Origin: Actinomadura pelletieri DSM 43383
GTDB lineage: Bacteria; Actinomycetota; Actinomycetes; Streptosporangiales; Streptosporangiaceae
Direction: 5' to 3'
NCBI RefSeq assembly: GCF_003634705.1
Contig: NZ_RBWU01000002.1
Coordinates: 558,001-622,000 of the forward strand
DNA: 64,000 nt
In this document: piece by piece, positions 51,802 through 61,491 of the stretch
Layout: each line of letters begins with the position of its first letter
Position numbering within the stretch: position 1 is the stretch's first letter
Translations under genes and position numbers: made by a program
The notes under the pieces: model-generated
The model's input: only the letters and a program-made list of their open reading frames with translations
What the model was told of the DNA's origin: nothing
The model's database searches: none

Positions 51802-52686
51802 TTGGCCTCCGTCACCATCACCGGCATCAGACAGTCGACCGCCGCACATGGGGATCCGCTCGTCCCCAGGCTGTTGCTGGGCAGGGCGCTTCGTGCGCTG
51901 CGGGAGGAGGCCGGCATCTCCCGGCGGGACGCGGCGAAGATGCTCGGCAACACCAACTCCAAGGTCGGGCGGCTGGAACTCGGCCGCTCCGGGGTCTCGG
52001 TCCGCGACGTGGCGGCGCTCCTCACCCTCTACGGCGTGGACGACGACGAACGCACGACCCTGCTGGCGCTCGCGGAACAGACGACGTCGCGACCGTGGTG
52101 GTACGCCGACGGTGACATCGTCCCGGCATGGGTCCGGGACTACTTCACCGCCGAACAGGCCGCCAAGCTCGTCCGCACGTTCGAACCGCAGTACGTTCCC
52201 GGCCTGCTCCAGGAAGAGAACTATGCCCGCGCGCTGATCCGCTCCCGCTTCCCCGAAGAGGAGGCGGAGCGGCGCGTCGAGCTGCGGATGCGGCGGCAGC
52301 GCGTGCTGCGCCGCCGCCCGCGTCCGCTGAACCTGTGGGTGGTGCTGGACGAGCGGGCGCTGTGGCGTCCCATCGGCGGTCCGGCGACGATGCGCGCGCA
52401 GATCAAGCACATCATCGAGGTGTGCAAGCGGCCGAACGTCACCGTCCAGATCGCGCCGGGCGGTATCTGCGGACGGGTCGAGGGCGGTGGGCCGCTCACC
52501 CTGGTCCGGTTCCCGCAGCAGGGCCTTCAGGACATGGTCTATCTGGAACGCGCCGACACCGCGGTGTATCCGGTCCGCCGCGCCGAGGTCGAACGGCACT
52601 GGCACGTGTTCAACACGCTGGTCACCGAGGCGGCGCCGCCCGATCGCACCGCCCGGATTCTGGCCGGGATCCTCGCCCACTACTGA
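51802..52686 (+). CDS. XRE-family regulator with DUF5753 domain
   Basis: 294 residues; start TTG 51802 behind GGGAG (7-nt spacing). N-terminal helix-turn-helix 'LRALREEAGISRRDAAKMLG' and 'NTNSKVGRLELGRSGVSVRD', then the DUF5753 domain ('FEPQYVPGLLQEENYARALI', 'VTVQIAPGG'). Such regulators are usually followed by a small DUF397 partner; none is found in the next 284 bp. The streptomycete BldB/WhiJ-type systems are related in organisation. Confidence 0.9.
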   Translation: MASVTITGIRQSTAAHGDPLVPRLLLGRALRALREEAGISRRDAAKMLGNTNSKVGRLELGRSGVSVRDVAALLTLYGVDDDERTTLLALAEQTTSRPWWYADGDIVPAWVRDYFTAEQAAKLVRTFEPQYVPGLLQEENYARALIRSRFPEEEAERRVELRMRRQRVLRRRPRPLNLWVVLDERALWRPIGGPATMRAQIKHIIEVCKRPNVTVQIAPGGICGRVEGGGPLTLVRFPQQGLQDMVYLERADTAVYPVRRAEVERHWHVFNTLVTEAAPPDRTARILAGILAHY

Positions 52687-52970
52687 CCGTTTCCGCCGGT
52701 CAGAGGGCTTTTCCGGTCGGGGCGTCCGAAGTCGATGAGCCGTCGTTCGGGCAAGAGCGGCGGCGAACATTGATCGCGGGTGGTGACGATCACATATTCC
52801 CGTCTGACCACATCCGGTCTATATTCGATAACGACGGATAATCGCCGGGGTCGGCGCGGTTGACAGGGGACGTACGCCGCATGACCCTCGTGGCCCGTGT
52901 TCGCCGGGCGGTCACCTGGCTACCGGGCATGTTCTAACGCCTCGTACGCCGCCGTCCTCAAAAGGAAGCC
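52687..52970 (+). promoter_or_regulatory. 284-bp leader/promoter region of the hopanoid operon
   Basis: No DUF397 gene here. There is a TATATT box at 52820-52825 and a consensus TTGACA at 52860-52865 without a good -10. A TGATCG...CGATCA dyad sits near 52770-52792. An 18-codon ATG frame (52881-52937) with GGGGA upstream could be a leader peptide but has no supporting features. The AAAAGGAAG ribosome site of hpnC is at the end. Confidence 0.4.
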
Positions 52971-53903
52971 ATGTCCGTCAGCGACCGTTTGTGGAACGAA
53001 AAAGAGGAACGCCGGTCCCGCGACGAACGGCAGACGGGAGAGAACTTTCCCGTCGCCTCCCGGTTGTTGCCCGCACGGCACCGCGCGCACCTGCTGAACG
53101 TGTACGGCTACGCCCGGATCGTGGACGACATCGGCGACGAGGCGCCGCGCGATGAGCGGACGGCGCTGCTCGACCTCGTCGAACGCGACCTCGACCGGAT
53201 CTACGCGGGCGAGGAGCCCGGGCTTCCCGCGATGCGCAACCTCGCCACGACGGTGACCGACCTCGACATTCCGGCGGAACCGTTCCGTCGCCTCCTGCGG
53301 GCCAACCGCCAGGACCAGGAGGTCTCACGGTACGAGACGTTCGACGATCTGCTCGCGTACTGCACCCTCTCCGCCGATCCGGTCGGGCACATCGTCCTGC
53401 ACGTGTTCGGGGCCGCCACCCCGGACCGGCTCCCCCTCTCGGACAAGGTCTGCACGGCCCTCCAGATCATCGAGCACTGCCAGGACGTCGGCGAGGACCA
53501 CCGCAACGGCAGGATCTACCTGCCGCAGGACGACCTGCGCCGGTTCGGCTGCGTCGAGAGCGACCTCGACCGCTCCGTTACCCCGACACGGCTGCGCGGG
53601 GTCGTGGCCCTCCAGGCGGCGCGGGCGAGGGAGATGCTGGCGGAGGGCGCGGGCCTCGCCCCCCGGCTCCACGGATTCGCGCGGGTCGCCGTCGCCGGGT
53701 ACGTCGCCGGTGGCCTCGCGGCACTGGCGGCACTGGACCGCGACGCCTACGACGTGCTGGGGAGGACGTCACGGCCGAAAAAGACGCGACTGTTCGTGGA
53801 GTGGTCGCGGACAATGGGTGTTTCTCAGACTCGGTGGGCGCGCACAGACCAGGCCCCCGCTCGGACACTCCGGACGAAGGGCACTGCACTGAGAAGGAGA
53901 TGA
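52971..53903 (+). CDS. hpnC: HpnC, hydroxysqualene synthase (squalene/phytoene synthase family)
   Basis: 310 residues from ATG 52971 with AAAAGGAAG upstream. Trans-isoprenyl synthase with two aspartate-rich motifs: YGYARIVDDIGDE and EHCQDVGEDHRNGRIYLP. In the HpnCDE route, HpnC converts presqualene diphosphate to hydroxysqualene (established). First gene of the hopanoid operon; hpnD starts 9 bp after. The last about 35 residues are basic and variable. Confidence 0.93.
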   Translation: MSVSDRLWNEKEERRSRDERQTGENFPVASRLLPARHRAHLLNVYGYARIVDDIGDEAPRDERTALLDLVERDLDRIYAGEEPGLPAMRNLATTVTDLDIPAEPFRRLLRANRQDQEVSRYETFDDLLAYCTLSADPVGHIVLHVFGAATPDRLPLSDKVCTALQIIEHCQDVGEDHRNGRIYLPQDDLRRFGCVESDLDRSVTPTRLRGVVALQAARAREMLAEGAGLAPRLHGFARVAVAGYVAGGLAALAALDRDAYDVLGRTSRPKKTRLFVEWSRTMGVSQTRWARTDQAPARTLRTKGTALRRR

Positions 53904-53912
53904 GCAGTCCAC

Positions 53913-54785
53913 ATGGACGAAGCCAGCGCATATCGGCACTGCGAAAGCGTTGTCCGTTCGCAGGCGCGTAACTTCTCGTACGGAATCCGGCTGCTTCCCA
54001 CGCCCAAACGGCGCGCGCTGAGCGCAGTCTACGCGTTCGCCCGGCGGATCGACGACATCGGCGACGACCATGACGCCCCGGCCGCGACCCGGCTCGCGAG
54101 ACTCGCGGACGAGCGCGCCCGGCTCACCGACCTTCTCGACGACCCGGGCGCCCACCCGTCCGACCCCGTGCTGGTGGCGCTGGCGGACGCGGCGCGCCAC
54201 CGTCCGATCCCGCTGGACGCGTTCGGCGAGCTCATCGACGGCTGCGAGGCCGACGTCCGCGGCGAAACCTACGACACGTTCGACGACCTGCTCTGGTACT
54301 GCCGGTGCGTCGCCGGTGCCGTCGGACGGCTGTCGCTCGGCGTGTTCGGCACGTCCGACCCGGACACGGCCGTCCCACGCGCGGACGCGCTCGGCGTCGC
54401 GCTGCAGCTCACGAACATCCTGCGGGACGTCCGCGAGGACGCCCTCAGCGGCCGCGTCTACCTGCCCGCCAAGGACCTCGCCAGGTACGGGTGCACGTTG
54501 CGTCTGGACGAGTCCGGCCGGTTCACCGACCCGCCGGACAACCTCGTCCAGCTCGTCCGGTTCCAAGCCGACCGCGCCGCCGAATGGTACGAGACCGGCC
54601 TGAAGTTGCTGCCGATGCTCGACCGGCGCAGCGCCGCCTGCGCCGGAGCGATGGCGGGCATCTACCGGCAACTGTTGAAACGCATCACGGCGGATCCGCT
54701 CGCCGCGCTGGGCACCAGGACATCGCTGCCGACATGGGAGAAGGCCGCCGTGTCCGCCATGGCCATGTCGGGAATCCACCGGTGA
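53913..54785 (+). CDS. hpnD: HpnD, presqualene diphosphate synthase
   Basis: 290 residues from ATG 53913; AAGGAG lies about 14 nt upstream. Aspartate-rich motifs FARRIDDIGDD and NILRDVREDALSGRVYLP. Condenses two farnesyl diphosphates to presqualene diphosphate. Stop overlaps the GTG of hpnE (GTGA). Confidence 0.94.
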   Translation: MDEASAYRHCESVVRSQARNFSYGIRLLPTPKRRALSAVYAFARRIDDIGDDHDAPAATRLARLADERARLTDLLDDPGAHPSDPVLVALADAARHRPIPLDAFGELIDGCEADVRGETYDTFDDLLWYCRCVAGAVGRLSLGVFGTSDPDTAVPRADALGVALQLTNILRDVREDALSGRVYLPAKDLARYGCTLRLDESGRFTDPPDNLVQLVRFQADRAAEWYETGLKLLPMLDRRSAACAGAMAGIYRQLLKRITADPLAALGTRTSLPTWEKAAVSAMAMSGIHR

Positions 54786-56197
54786 CGGCCGCCGGGGGAA
54801 CCGCCGGGCCGGACGGAAGTCCCGGGCACGTCGCGATCGTCGGGGGCGGCCTCGCCGGGATCACGGCGGCGCTGGCCCTCCAGGAGGCCGGGCTGCGCGC
54901 GACGATCTACGAGGCGCGTCCCCGGCTCGGCGGCGCCACCCACTCCTTCGACCGCGCCTCCGATGGTCGGGCACTCACCGTCGACAACGGGCAGCACGTC
55001 TTCCTGGGATGCTGCACCGCCTACCGGGGGCTGCTGCGCAGGCTCGGCGCGACGGACCGCGTACGCGTCCAGGACCGCTTCGACGTCCGTGTCCTCACCC
55101 CGGACGGCCGTGGCGGGCGACTCCGCCGAGCCAAGGCCCCGGGGCCGCTGCACATGCTGCCCGCGCTCGCCCGCTACGCGCCGCTCAGCCCGTCCGAACG
55201 GCTGCGCGCCGTCGCCGCGTCGCTGGCCCTCGACCGGCTCGACCCGAACGACCCGGCGCTCGACCGGGTCGCGTTGGGCGACTGGCTCGCCGACCACGGC
55301 CAGTCGCCCCGGGCCCGGCACGCGCTGTGGGAGCTGTTCGTCACCGCCGCGCTGAACATCCGGGTGGACGAGGCCGCGCTCGGCCCCGCCGCGATGGTGT
55401 GCCAGACGGCGCTGCTCGGCCGGTCGGACGCGGCCGACATCGGCGTCCCGACCGTTCCGCTCGGCGAGCTGCACGGCACGATCGCGGCGGCGAGGATCGA
55501 GGAGGGCGGGGGCCGGGTCCGGCTCGGCGCGAAGGTCACGGCGATCGAGGACGGGTCGAAGCTCGTGGTGAACGGCTCCCCGGTCGGAGCGGACGCCGTC
55601 GTCGTCGCGGTGCCGCACCGGGTGGCGTCGTCCCTCGTCCCGGCCGAGGCGTGCCCCGAACGGGCGGAATGGGCGGGACTCGGCTCCAGCCCGATCGTGA
55701 ACGTCCACGTCGTGTACGACAGGCCCGTCCTGGACGAGCCGTTCGTCGCGGCCGTCGACTCACCCGTGCAGTGGGTCTTCGACCGGACGGCGATCAGCGG
55801 CCTCGCCGCCGGTCACGCCCCCGGCGCCCAGTACTTGGCGGTGTCGGTGTCGGCGGCGGACCGCTGGATCGACACGCCGACCGCGGACCTGCGCGCGGTC
55901 TACCTTCCCGAGCTGGAGCGGCTGCTTCCCGCCGCCCGCCGCGCCCGTGTCACCGACTTCTTCGTGACGCGGGAACGGCACGCCACTTTCCGTCAGAGCC
56001 CCGGCACCGGCGCGCTGCGTCCCGCGTCCGCGACCCGGCTGCCGTGGCTGTTCCTCGCCGGTGCGTGGACCGCCACGGGCTGGCCCGACACGATGGAGGG
56101 AGCAGTGCGCAGTGGTCTGAGCGCCGCCCGGCTGGTCCGGCGGCACCTGGACGAGACGAACCGATCCCGGCGCGGCGCGGGGGTGACGCCGCGATGA
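54782..56197 (+). CDS. hpnE: HpnE, hydroxysqualene dehydroxylase (FAD-dependent)
   Basis: 471 residues from GTG 54782, coupled to hpnD. Amine-oxidase-like FAD enzyme: dinucleotide motif VAIVGGGLAGITAALALQEA, 'EARPRLGGATHSF', 'VVVAVPHRVASSLVP', and C-terminal FAD contact 'FLAGAWTATGWPDTMEGAVR'. Reduces hydroxysqualene to squalene. Stop overlaps the next ATG (ATGA). Confidence 0.94.
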   Translation: MTAAGGTAGPDGSPGHVAIVGGGLAGITAALALQEAGLRATIYEARPRLGGATHSFDRASDGRALTVDNGQHVFLGCCTAYRGLLRRLGATDRVRVQDRFDVRVLTPDGRGGRLRRAKAPGPLHMLPALARYAPLSPSERLRAVAASLALDRLDPNDPALDRVALGDWLADHGQSPRARHALWELFVTAALNIRVDEAALGPAAMVCQTALLGRSDAADIGVPTVPLGELHGTIAAARIEEGGGRVRLGAKVTAIEDGSKLVVNGSPVGADAVVVAVPHRVASSLVPAEACPERAEWAGLGSSPIVNVHVVYDRPVLDEPFVAAVDSPVQWVFDRTAISGLAAGHAPGAQYLAVSVSAADRWIDTPTADLRAVYLPELERLLPAARRARVTDFFVTRERHATFRQSPGTGALRPASATRLPWLFLAGAWTATGWPDTMEGAVRSGLSAARLVRRHLDETNRSRRGAGVTPR

Positions 56198-57204
56198 CCG
56201 CCGTCCCGGCCTCGATCACCGATGGGCGGGAGCTGGTGGACGCGGCGATGCGCGCGTCCGCCGAACGGCTCGACCCGTGGACCCGCCGCGTCGTCGCCTA
56301 CCACCTCGGCTGGACCGACGAGCACGGCCGTCCGGCCACCCCCGGCGGGAAGGCGCTGCGTCCCGCGCTGGCGCTGCTGTCGGCCCGTGCCGCCGCCACC
56401 CCGCAGGAGACGGCGCTGCCCGGCGCGGTCGCCGTCGAGTTCGTGCACGCGTTCTCGCTGCTGCACGACGACATCATGGACGGCGACCGGACCCGCCGGC
56501 ACCGTCCCGCCGCGTGGACGGTGTTCGGCCCGTCCGCCGCCATCCTCGGCGGTGACGCGCTGCTGGCCCTGTCGGAGGAGCTGCTGCTGGACGAGCAGAC
56601 CCGGGGCGCGCACTGGGCGGCGCGGGCGCTGACCGCCGCGACGCAGCGGCTCATCTCCGGGCAGGCGTTCGACCTCGGATTCGAGCAGCGCGGCGACGTC
56701 ACCCTCGACGAGTGCCTGACGATGGCGGCCGACAAGACCGGCGCGCTGCTCGCCTGCGCCTGCTCGATCGGCGCGATGCTCGGCGAGGGCCCCACCCGGC
56801 TGGTCACCGCGCTCGCCGAGTTCGGGGCGGAGATGGGCCTGGCGTTCCAGCTCGTGGACGACCTGCTCGGCATCTGGGGCAGCCCCGGCACGACCGGCAA
56901 ACCGGTGTTGTCGGACCTTCGGGCCCGCAAGAAGTCGCTGCCCGTCGTGTACGCGCTGACCGCCGGAACCGCCGAGTCGGCCCGTCTCGCCGAACTGTAC
57001 GCGGCGCCGGAGCCGCCGTCCGAGGACGACCTGCGGGAGATGGCGCGGCTCGTCGAGGCCGCCGGAGGACGGGACTGGGCCGCGGCGGAGGCCGACCGCC
57101 GTGTCGCCTCCGCGGACAAGCATCTCGCCGACTCCGGCATGGACGACGCCGTCCGCGCCGAGTTCCGCGACATCGCGCGCTTCGTCACGTCCCGCGACCA
57201 CTGA
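56194..57204 (+). CDS. polyprenyl diphosphate synthase (farnesyl diphosphate synthase type)
   Basis: 336 residues from ATG 56194, overlapping hpnE. First aspartate-rich motif 'LLHDDIMDGDRTRRHRP' (DDxxD) and second region 'FQLVDDLLGIWGSPGTTGKP', where the usual DDxxD is DDLLG, a form I recall from actinobacterial members. 'GGKALRPALALLSA' and 'DLRARKKSLPVVYALT' are also conserved. Makes the C15 precursor for the operon; product length not proven. Confidence 0.9.
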   Translation: MTAVPASITDGRELVDAAMRASAERLDPWTRRVVAYHLGWTDEHGRPATPGGKALRPALALLSARAAATPQETALPGAVAVEFVHAFSLLHDDIMDGDRTRRHRPAAWTVFGPSAAILGGDALLALSEELLLDEQTRGAHWAARALTAATQRLISGQAFDLGFEQRGDVTLDECLTMAADKTGALLACACSIGAMLGEGPTRLVTALAEFGAEMGLAFQLVDDLLGIWGSPGTTGKPVLSDLRARKKSLPVVYALTAGTAESARLAELYAAPEPPSEDDLREMARLVEAAGGRDWAAAEADRRVASADKHLADSGMDDAVRAEFRDIARFVTSRDH

Positions 57205-57219
57205 GATCGGAGGTAACCG

Positions 57220-59145
57220 ATGACCACGACCGAGGCGTCCGAACTCGCCGGTGCCGCCGCTGCCGCCGCCGGCGCGGCCCGCGACCATCTGCTCGGCCTG
57301 CAGTCGCCCGAGGGCTGGTGGCGCGGCGAGTTGCAGACGAACGTGACGATGGACGCCGAGGACCTTCTCCTCCGCCGGTTCCTCGGAATCCGCTCGGACG
57401 ACGACACGCGAGAGGCGGCGCGCTGGATCCGGTCGCAGCAGCGGCCCGACGGAACGTGGGCGAACTTCCATGGCGGGCCGCCCGATCTGAGCACGACCGT
57501 CGAGGCGTACATCGCGCTGCGCCTCGCCGGCGATCCCGTCGACGCCGACCACATGCGCCGGGCCGCGTCGTACGCGCGGGAGGCGGGCGGCATCGAGGGC
57601 ACGCGCGTGTTCACGCGGGTGTGGCTGGCGCTGTTCGGGCAGTGGTCGTGGGACGACCTGCCCGTCATGCCCCCCGAGATGATCTACCTGCCGGCGCGGT
57701 TCCCGCTGAACGTGTACGACTGGGCCTGCTGGGCGCGGCAGACGATCGTGCCGCTGACGGTGCTGGGGGCGCTGCGGCCCGTCCGGGCGTTGCCGTTCGA
57801 CCTGCCGGAGCTGCGTAGCGGCGTCCGCCCGGTGAAGGACGAGCGGGGCTGGGGCCGGTTCTTCGAAGGGCTCGACCGGGTCCTGCACGTGTACCAGAAG
57901 CGTCCGGTGCGGGCGCTGCGGGCGGCGGCGATCCGCCGCGCCACCGACTGGATCATCGCGCGGCAGGAGGCCGACGGCTGTTGGGGCGGGATCCAGCCGC
58001 CGTGGGTGTACTCGCTGATGGCGCTGCACGAACTCGGCTACGGCCTCGACCATCCGATCATCCGGCGCGGGCTCGACGGGCTGGAACGGTTCACGATCCG
58101 GGACGAGCAGGGACGGCGCCTGGAGGCGTGCCAGTCCCCGGTCTGGGACACGGCACTGGCCGTGAACGCGCTCGGCGACGCGGGCGTCCCGGCGGACGAT
58201 CCCGCGCTGCTGCGCGCCGCCGCCTGGCTCGCCGGGGAGGAGGTCCGCGGACCGGGGGACTGGTCGGTGCGGCGGCCCGGCCTCCCGCCGGGCGGCTGGG
58301 CGTTCGAGTTCGACAACGACGTCTACCCCGACACCGACGACACCGCCGAGGTGATCCTCGCGCTGCGGAAGGTCGACTTCCCGGACGCGAAGGAGCCGGT
58401 CGAGCGGGCCGTCCGCTGGCTGGAGGGCATGGCGTCCCGTGACGGCGGCTACGGCGCCTTCGACGCCGACAACACCCGGGAGCTGTGCACCAAGCTGCCC
58501 TTCTGCGACTTCGGCGCCGTCATCGACCCGCCGTCGGCGGACGTCACCGCGCATGTGGTCGAGGCGCTCTGCGGGGAGGGGCTCGCCGAGTCGACCGTCG
58601 TCAAACGCGCCGTCGTGTGGCTGTTGAAGGCCCAGGAGGGCGACGGCTCGTGGTTCGGACGCTGGGGAGCGAACCACGTGTACGGGACGGGCAGCGTCGT
58701 CCCGGCGCTGGTCGCCGCGGGCGTCCGCCGGGACGGGCCGCCGATCCGCCGCGCGGTGGCGTGGCTGGAACGGCACCAGAACGACGACGGCGGCTGGGGC
58801 GAGGACCTGCGCTCCTACGACGATCCGGCCTGGATCGGGCGGGGCGAGTCCACGGCGTCGCAGACGGCATGGGCGCTGCTGGCCCTGCTCGCCGCCGGTG
58901 AGCGCTCCCCGGCCGTGGACGCCGGGATCCGATGGCTCGTCGACCACCAGCGTCCGGACGGCACCTGGGACGAGGACCAGTTCACCGGCACCGGATTCCC
59001 CGGCGACTTCTACATCAACTACCACCTCTACCGGCTGGTCTTCCCGATCAGCGCCCTCGGGCGCTACCTCTCGTCCGTCTCGACGACCGTCGCGGCGGAC
59101 GAGACCACCGAGTTCGCAAGGCCCAAGGAGGTCAGAACATCATGA
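57220..59145 (+). CDS. shc: squalene-hopene cyclase
   Basis: 641 residues from ATG 57220 with GGAGG-type site (GATCGGAGGTAACCG before the ATG). Catalytic DxDDTA motif in VYPDTDDTAEV, repeated QW motifs ('LLGLQSPEGWWRGEL', 'QQRPDGTWANFHGG', 'QEADGCWGGIQP', 'HQNDDGGWGEDL', 'HQRPDGTWDEDQF'). Cyclises squalene to hopene/hopanol in the membrane. Normal length. Stop overlaps hpnH. Confidence 0.96.
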   Translation: MTTTEASELAGAAAAAAGAARDHLLGLQSPEGWWRGELQTNVTMDAEDLLLRRFLGIRSDDDTREAARWIRSQQRPDGTWANFHGGPPDLSTTVEAYIALRLAGDPVDADHMRRAASYAREAGGIEGTRVFTRVWLALFGQWSWDDLPVMPPEMIYLPARFPLNVYDWACWARQTIVPLTVLGALRPVRALPFDLPELRSGVRPVKDERGWGRFFEGLDRVLHVYQKRPVRALRAAAIRRATDWIIARQEADGCWGGIQPPWVYSLMALHELGYGLDHPIIRRGLDGLERFTIRDEQGRRLEACQSPVWDTALAVNALGDAGVPADDPALLRAAAWLAGEEVRGPGDWSVRRPGLPPGGWAFEFDNDVYPDTDDTAEVILALRKVDFPDAKEPVERAVRWLEGMASRDGGYGAFDADNTRELCTKLPFCDFGAVIDPPSADVTAHVVEALCGEGLAESTVVKRAVVWLLKAQEGDGSWFGRWGANHVYGTGSVVPALVAAGVRRDGPPIRRAVAWLERHQNDDGGWGEDLRSYDDPAWIGRGESTASQTAWALLALLAAGERSPAVDAGIRWLVDHQRPDGTWDEDQFTGTGFPGDFYINYHLYRLVFPISALGRYLSSVSTTVAADETTEFARPKEVRTS

Positions 59146-60146
59146 GCATGCCGATACGCCAGAGCGTTCGCATCGGAAGCTACATCCTCCGCAACAAGCT
59201 GCGCGGCAAGGAGAAGTTCCCCCTCATCGTCGAACTCGAACCGCTCTTCGCGTGCAACCTCGCCTGCGCGGGCTGCGGCAAGATCCAGCATCCGCACGAC
59301 GTGCTGAAAAGACGGATGCCCGTCGAGCAGGCCGTCGCCGCCATCAAGGAATGCGGCGCCCCGATGGTGTCGATCGCGGGCGGTGAACCGCTCATGCACC
59401 CGCAGATCGACGAACTCGTCAACGAGCTGATCAAGCTGAAGAAGTTCGTCTTCCTGTGCACTAACGCGCTGCTCATCCCCAGGAAGCTCGACAAGTTCAA
59501 GCCGTCGCCGTATTTCGCGTGGGCGGTGCACATCGACGGGTTGAAGGAACGGCACGACGCGTCCGTCTGTAAGGAGGGCGTCTTCGACGACGCGGTCGCC
59601 GCCATCAAGGAATGCCGGCGGCGCGGATTCCGCGTCACCACCAACACGACGTTCTTCAACACCGACACGCCGCAGACGGTCATCGACGTCCTCAACTACC
59701 TCAACGACGACCTCAAGGTCGACGAGATGATGATCTCGCCCGCGTACGCGTACGAGAAGGCGCCCGACCAGGAGCACTTCCTCGGCGTCCAGGAGACCCG
59801 GGAACTGTTCCGGAAGGCGTTCGGCGACGGGAACCGGAAACGCTGGCGGTTCAACCACTCGCCGCTCTTCCTGGACTTCCTCGAAGGCAAGGTCGACTTC
59901 CCCTGCACGGCCTGGGCGATCCCGTCGTACTCCCTGTTCGGCTGGCAGCGTCCCTGCTACCTGATGTCGGACGGCTACGCCCAGAGCTACCAGGAGTTGC
60001 TGGACGAGACCGACTGGGACTCCTACGGCAGGGGACGTGACCCGCGCTGCGCCAACTGCATGGCGCACTGCGGCTACGAACCCACGGCCGTGTTCAGCAC
60101 CATCGGCTCCCTGAAGGAGTCGCTGCGGGCGATCCGGGAAAAGTGA
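59142..60146 (+). CDS. hpnH: HpnH, adenosyl-hopene transferase (radical SAM)
   Basis: 334 residues from ATG 59142, overlapping the shc stop (ATGA). Radical SAM cluster motif in FACNLACAGCGK (CxxxCxxC), 'MVSIAGGEPLMHPQIDELVN', and a C-terminal Cys cluster (CANCMAHCGY). Adds 5'-deoxyadenosine to hopene, the first step of extended hopanoid side chains. Genes for later steps (hpnG, hpnO) are not in the window. Confidence 0.95.
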   Translation: MSMPIRQSVRIGSYILRNKLRGKEKFPLIVELEPLFACNLACAGCGKIQHPHDVLKRRMPVEQAVAAIKECGAPMVSIAGGEPLMHPQIDELVNELIKLKKFVFLCTNALLIPRKLDKFKPSPYFAWAVHIDGLKERHDASVCKEGVFDDAVAAIKECRRRGFRVTTNTTFFNTDTPQTVIDVLNYLNDDLKVDEMMISPAYAYEKAPDQEHFLGVQETRELFRKAFGDGNRKRWRFNHSPLFLDFLEGKVDFPCTAWAIPSYSLFGWQRPCYLMSDGYAQSYQELLDETDWDSYGRGRDPRCANCMAHCGYEPTAVFSTIGSLKESLRAIREK

Positions 60147-60304
60147 CCCCGGTCACGTCGACGATTGACGTTCGGCAACGGCTGGCCGTAAGCGGCCACC
60201 ATCGAAGCGGGTTCGTGTGTTGGGCTGGAAAGGGGGCCGCGCGCGGACCGGGCTCAGCCGCGGCGGCACGCCGGAGAGCGCGGTGAGAACGGCGAGGAGG
60301 TCCG

Positions 60305-61491
60305 ATGGGCATCCGGTACAGCCTGTACGACTACGCCATACACGACGACCCCTACCCGGTGTACGGGCGGTTACGGGAGCATGCCCCCGTCTACCGCAAC
60401 GACGCCGAGGACTTCTGGGCCCTGTCCCGGCACGAGGACGTGGCCACCGCGTACCGCGACTTCCGACGGTTCTCCAACGCCAACGGGGTCCTGATCGACC
60501 CGTCGGCATGGGGTCCGCAGGCCCGCGCGCTCCAGTCGTTCGTCGCGATGGACCCGCCGGAGCACACCCGTGTCCGTGGCCTGGTGTTCCGGGCGTTCAC
60601 GCCACGGCTCATCGCCGCGCTGGAACCGCGGATCCGTGAGATCGCCCGCGGGCATCTCGACCGGGCCCTGGAGAACACCTCCTTCGACTTCGTCGAGGAC
60701 TTCGCCGCGCTGCTCCCGATGGACGTCATCTCCGAACTCGTCGGCGTCCCCGAGGCCGACCGCGCCGAGGTCCGGCGGCAGCGCATCTGATCCTCCAGCA
60801 CGAGGAGGGCGTCCACGACATGACGGCCGCCGGACGCGAGGCGATCGGCGCGCAGATCGCCTACTTCCGTGACCTGGTCGTCGAACGCCGCCGCGAACGG
60901 CGCGACGATCTGGTGTCGGCGCTGCTGACGGCCGCCGAGGACGACGACCATCTGACCGAGGCCGAGATCGTCGGGGTGCTGGCCCTGATCGCCGGCGCCG
61001 GGAACGAGACGACCACCCATCTGCTCTCCGGCGCGTGGTACTGCGCCTGGCGGCATCTGGACCGTCCGTCCGACGCGTACGACCGGATCGGCCCATGGAT
61101 CGAGGAGACCCTGCGGCTGGAGTCGCCCGCGCAGGGCACCGCGCGCACGGTGACGGAGGAGTTCACGCTGCACGGCGTGACCGTTCCGGCGAACGCCCGG
61201 ATGCAGTTGCTGATCGGGTCCGCCAACCGCGACCCGCGCGTGTTCGCGGATCCGGACCGCTTCGACCTCGACCGCGACGACACGTCCAAGATCAGCTTCG
61301 GGTCGGGGCGGCACTACTGCGTCGGCGCGAACCTGGCGCGGCTGGAGGCGCGGGTCGCGTTGGAGGAGCTGACCGCACGGGTCGCCGACTACGACATCGA
61401 CGAGTCCGGGGCCCGCCGCGCGCGGACGCCGACTGTGCGGGGCTTCACAGCGCTGCCGACGACGGTGACGCTTCGGCCGTCCCGCGGCTGA
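60305..61491 (+). pseudogene. cytochrome P450 with a single-base frameshift
   Basis: ATG 60305 with GGAGG upstream encodes 161 residues (to TGA 60788-60790) covering the N-terminal half up to 'GVPEADRAEVRRQ'. The next frame continues at once with 'LILQHEEGVHDM' and the rest of a P450: I-helix AGAGNETTT, ExxR in EETLR, heme loop FGSGRHYCVG, ending at 61491. One missing base near 60784 (an expected CGC-GAT read as CGC-AT) accounts for the break. Restored length would be about 396 residues, normal for a P450. It lies 158 bp after hpnH and may have modified hopanoids (inference). A sequencing error cannot be excluded. Confidence 0.85.

Noticed and set aside
52881..52937. 18-codon leader peptide before hpnC
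   Set aside because: Only a possible GGGGA site supports it; no regulatory codons or attenuator hairpin seen, so not called as a gene.
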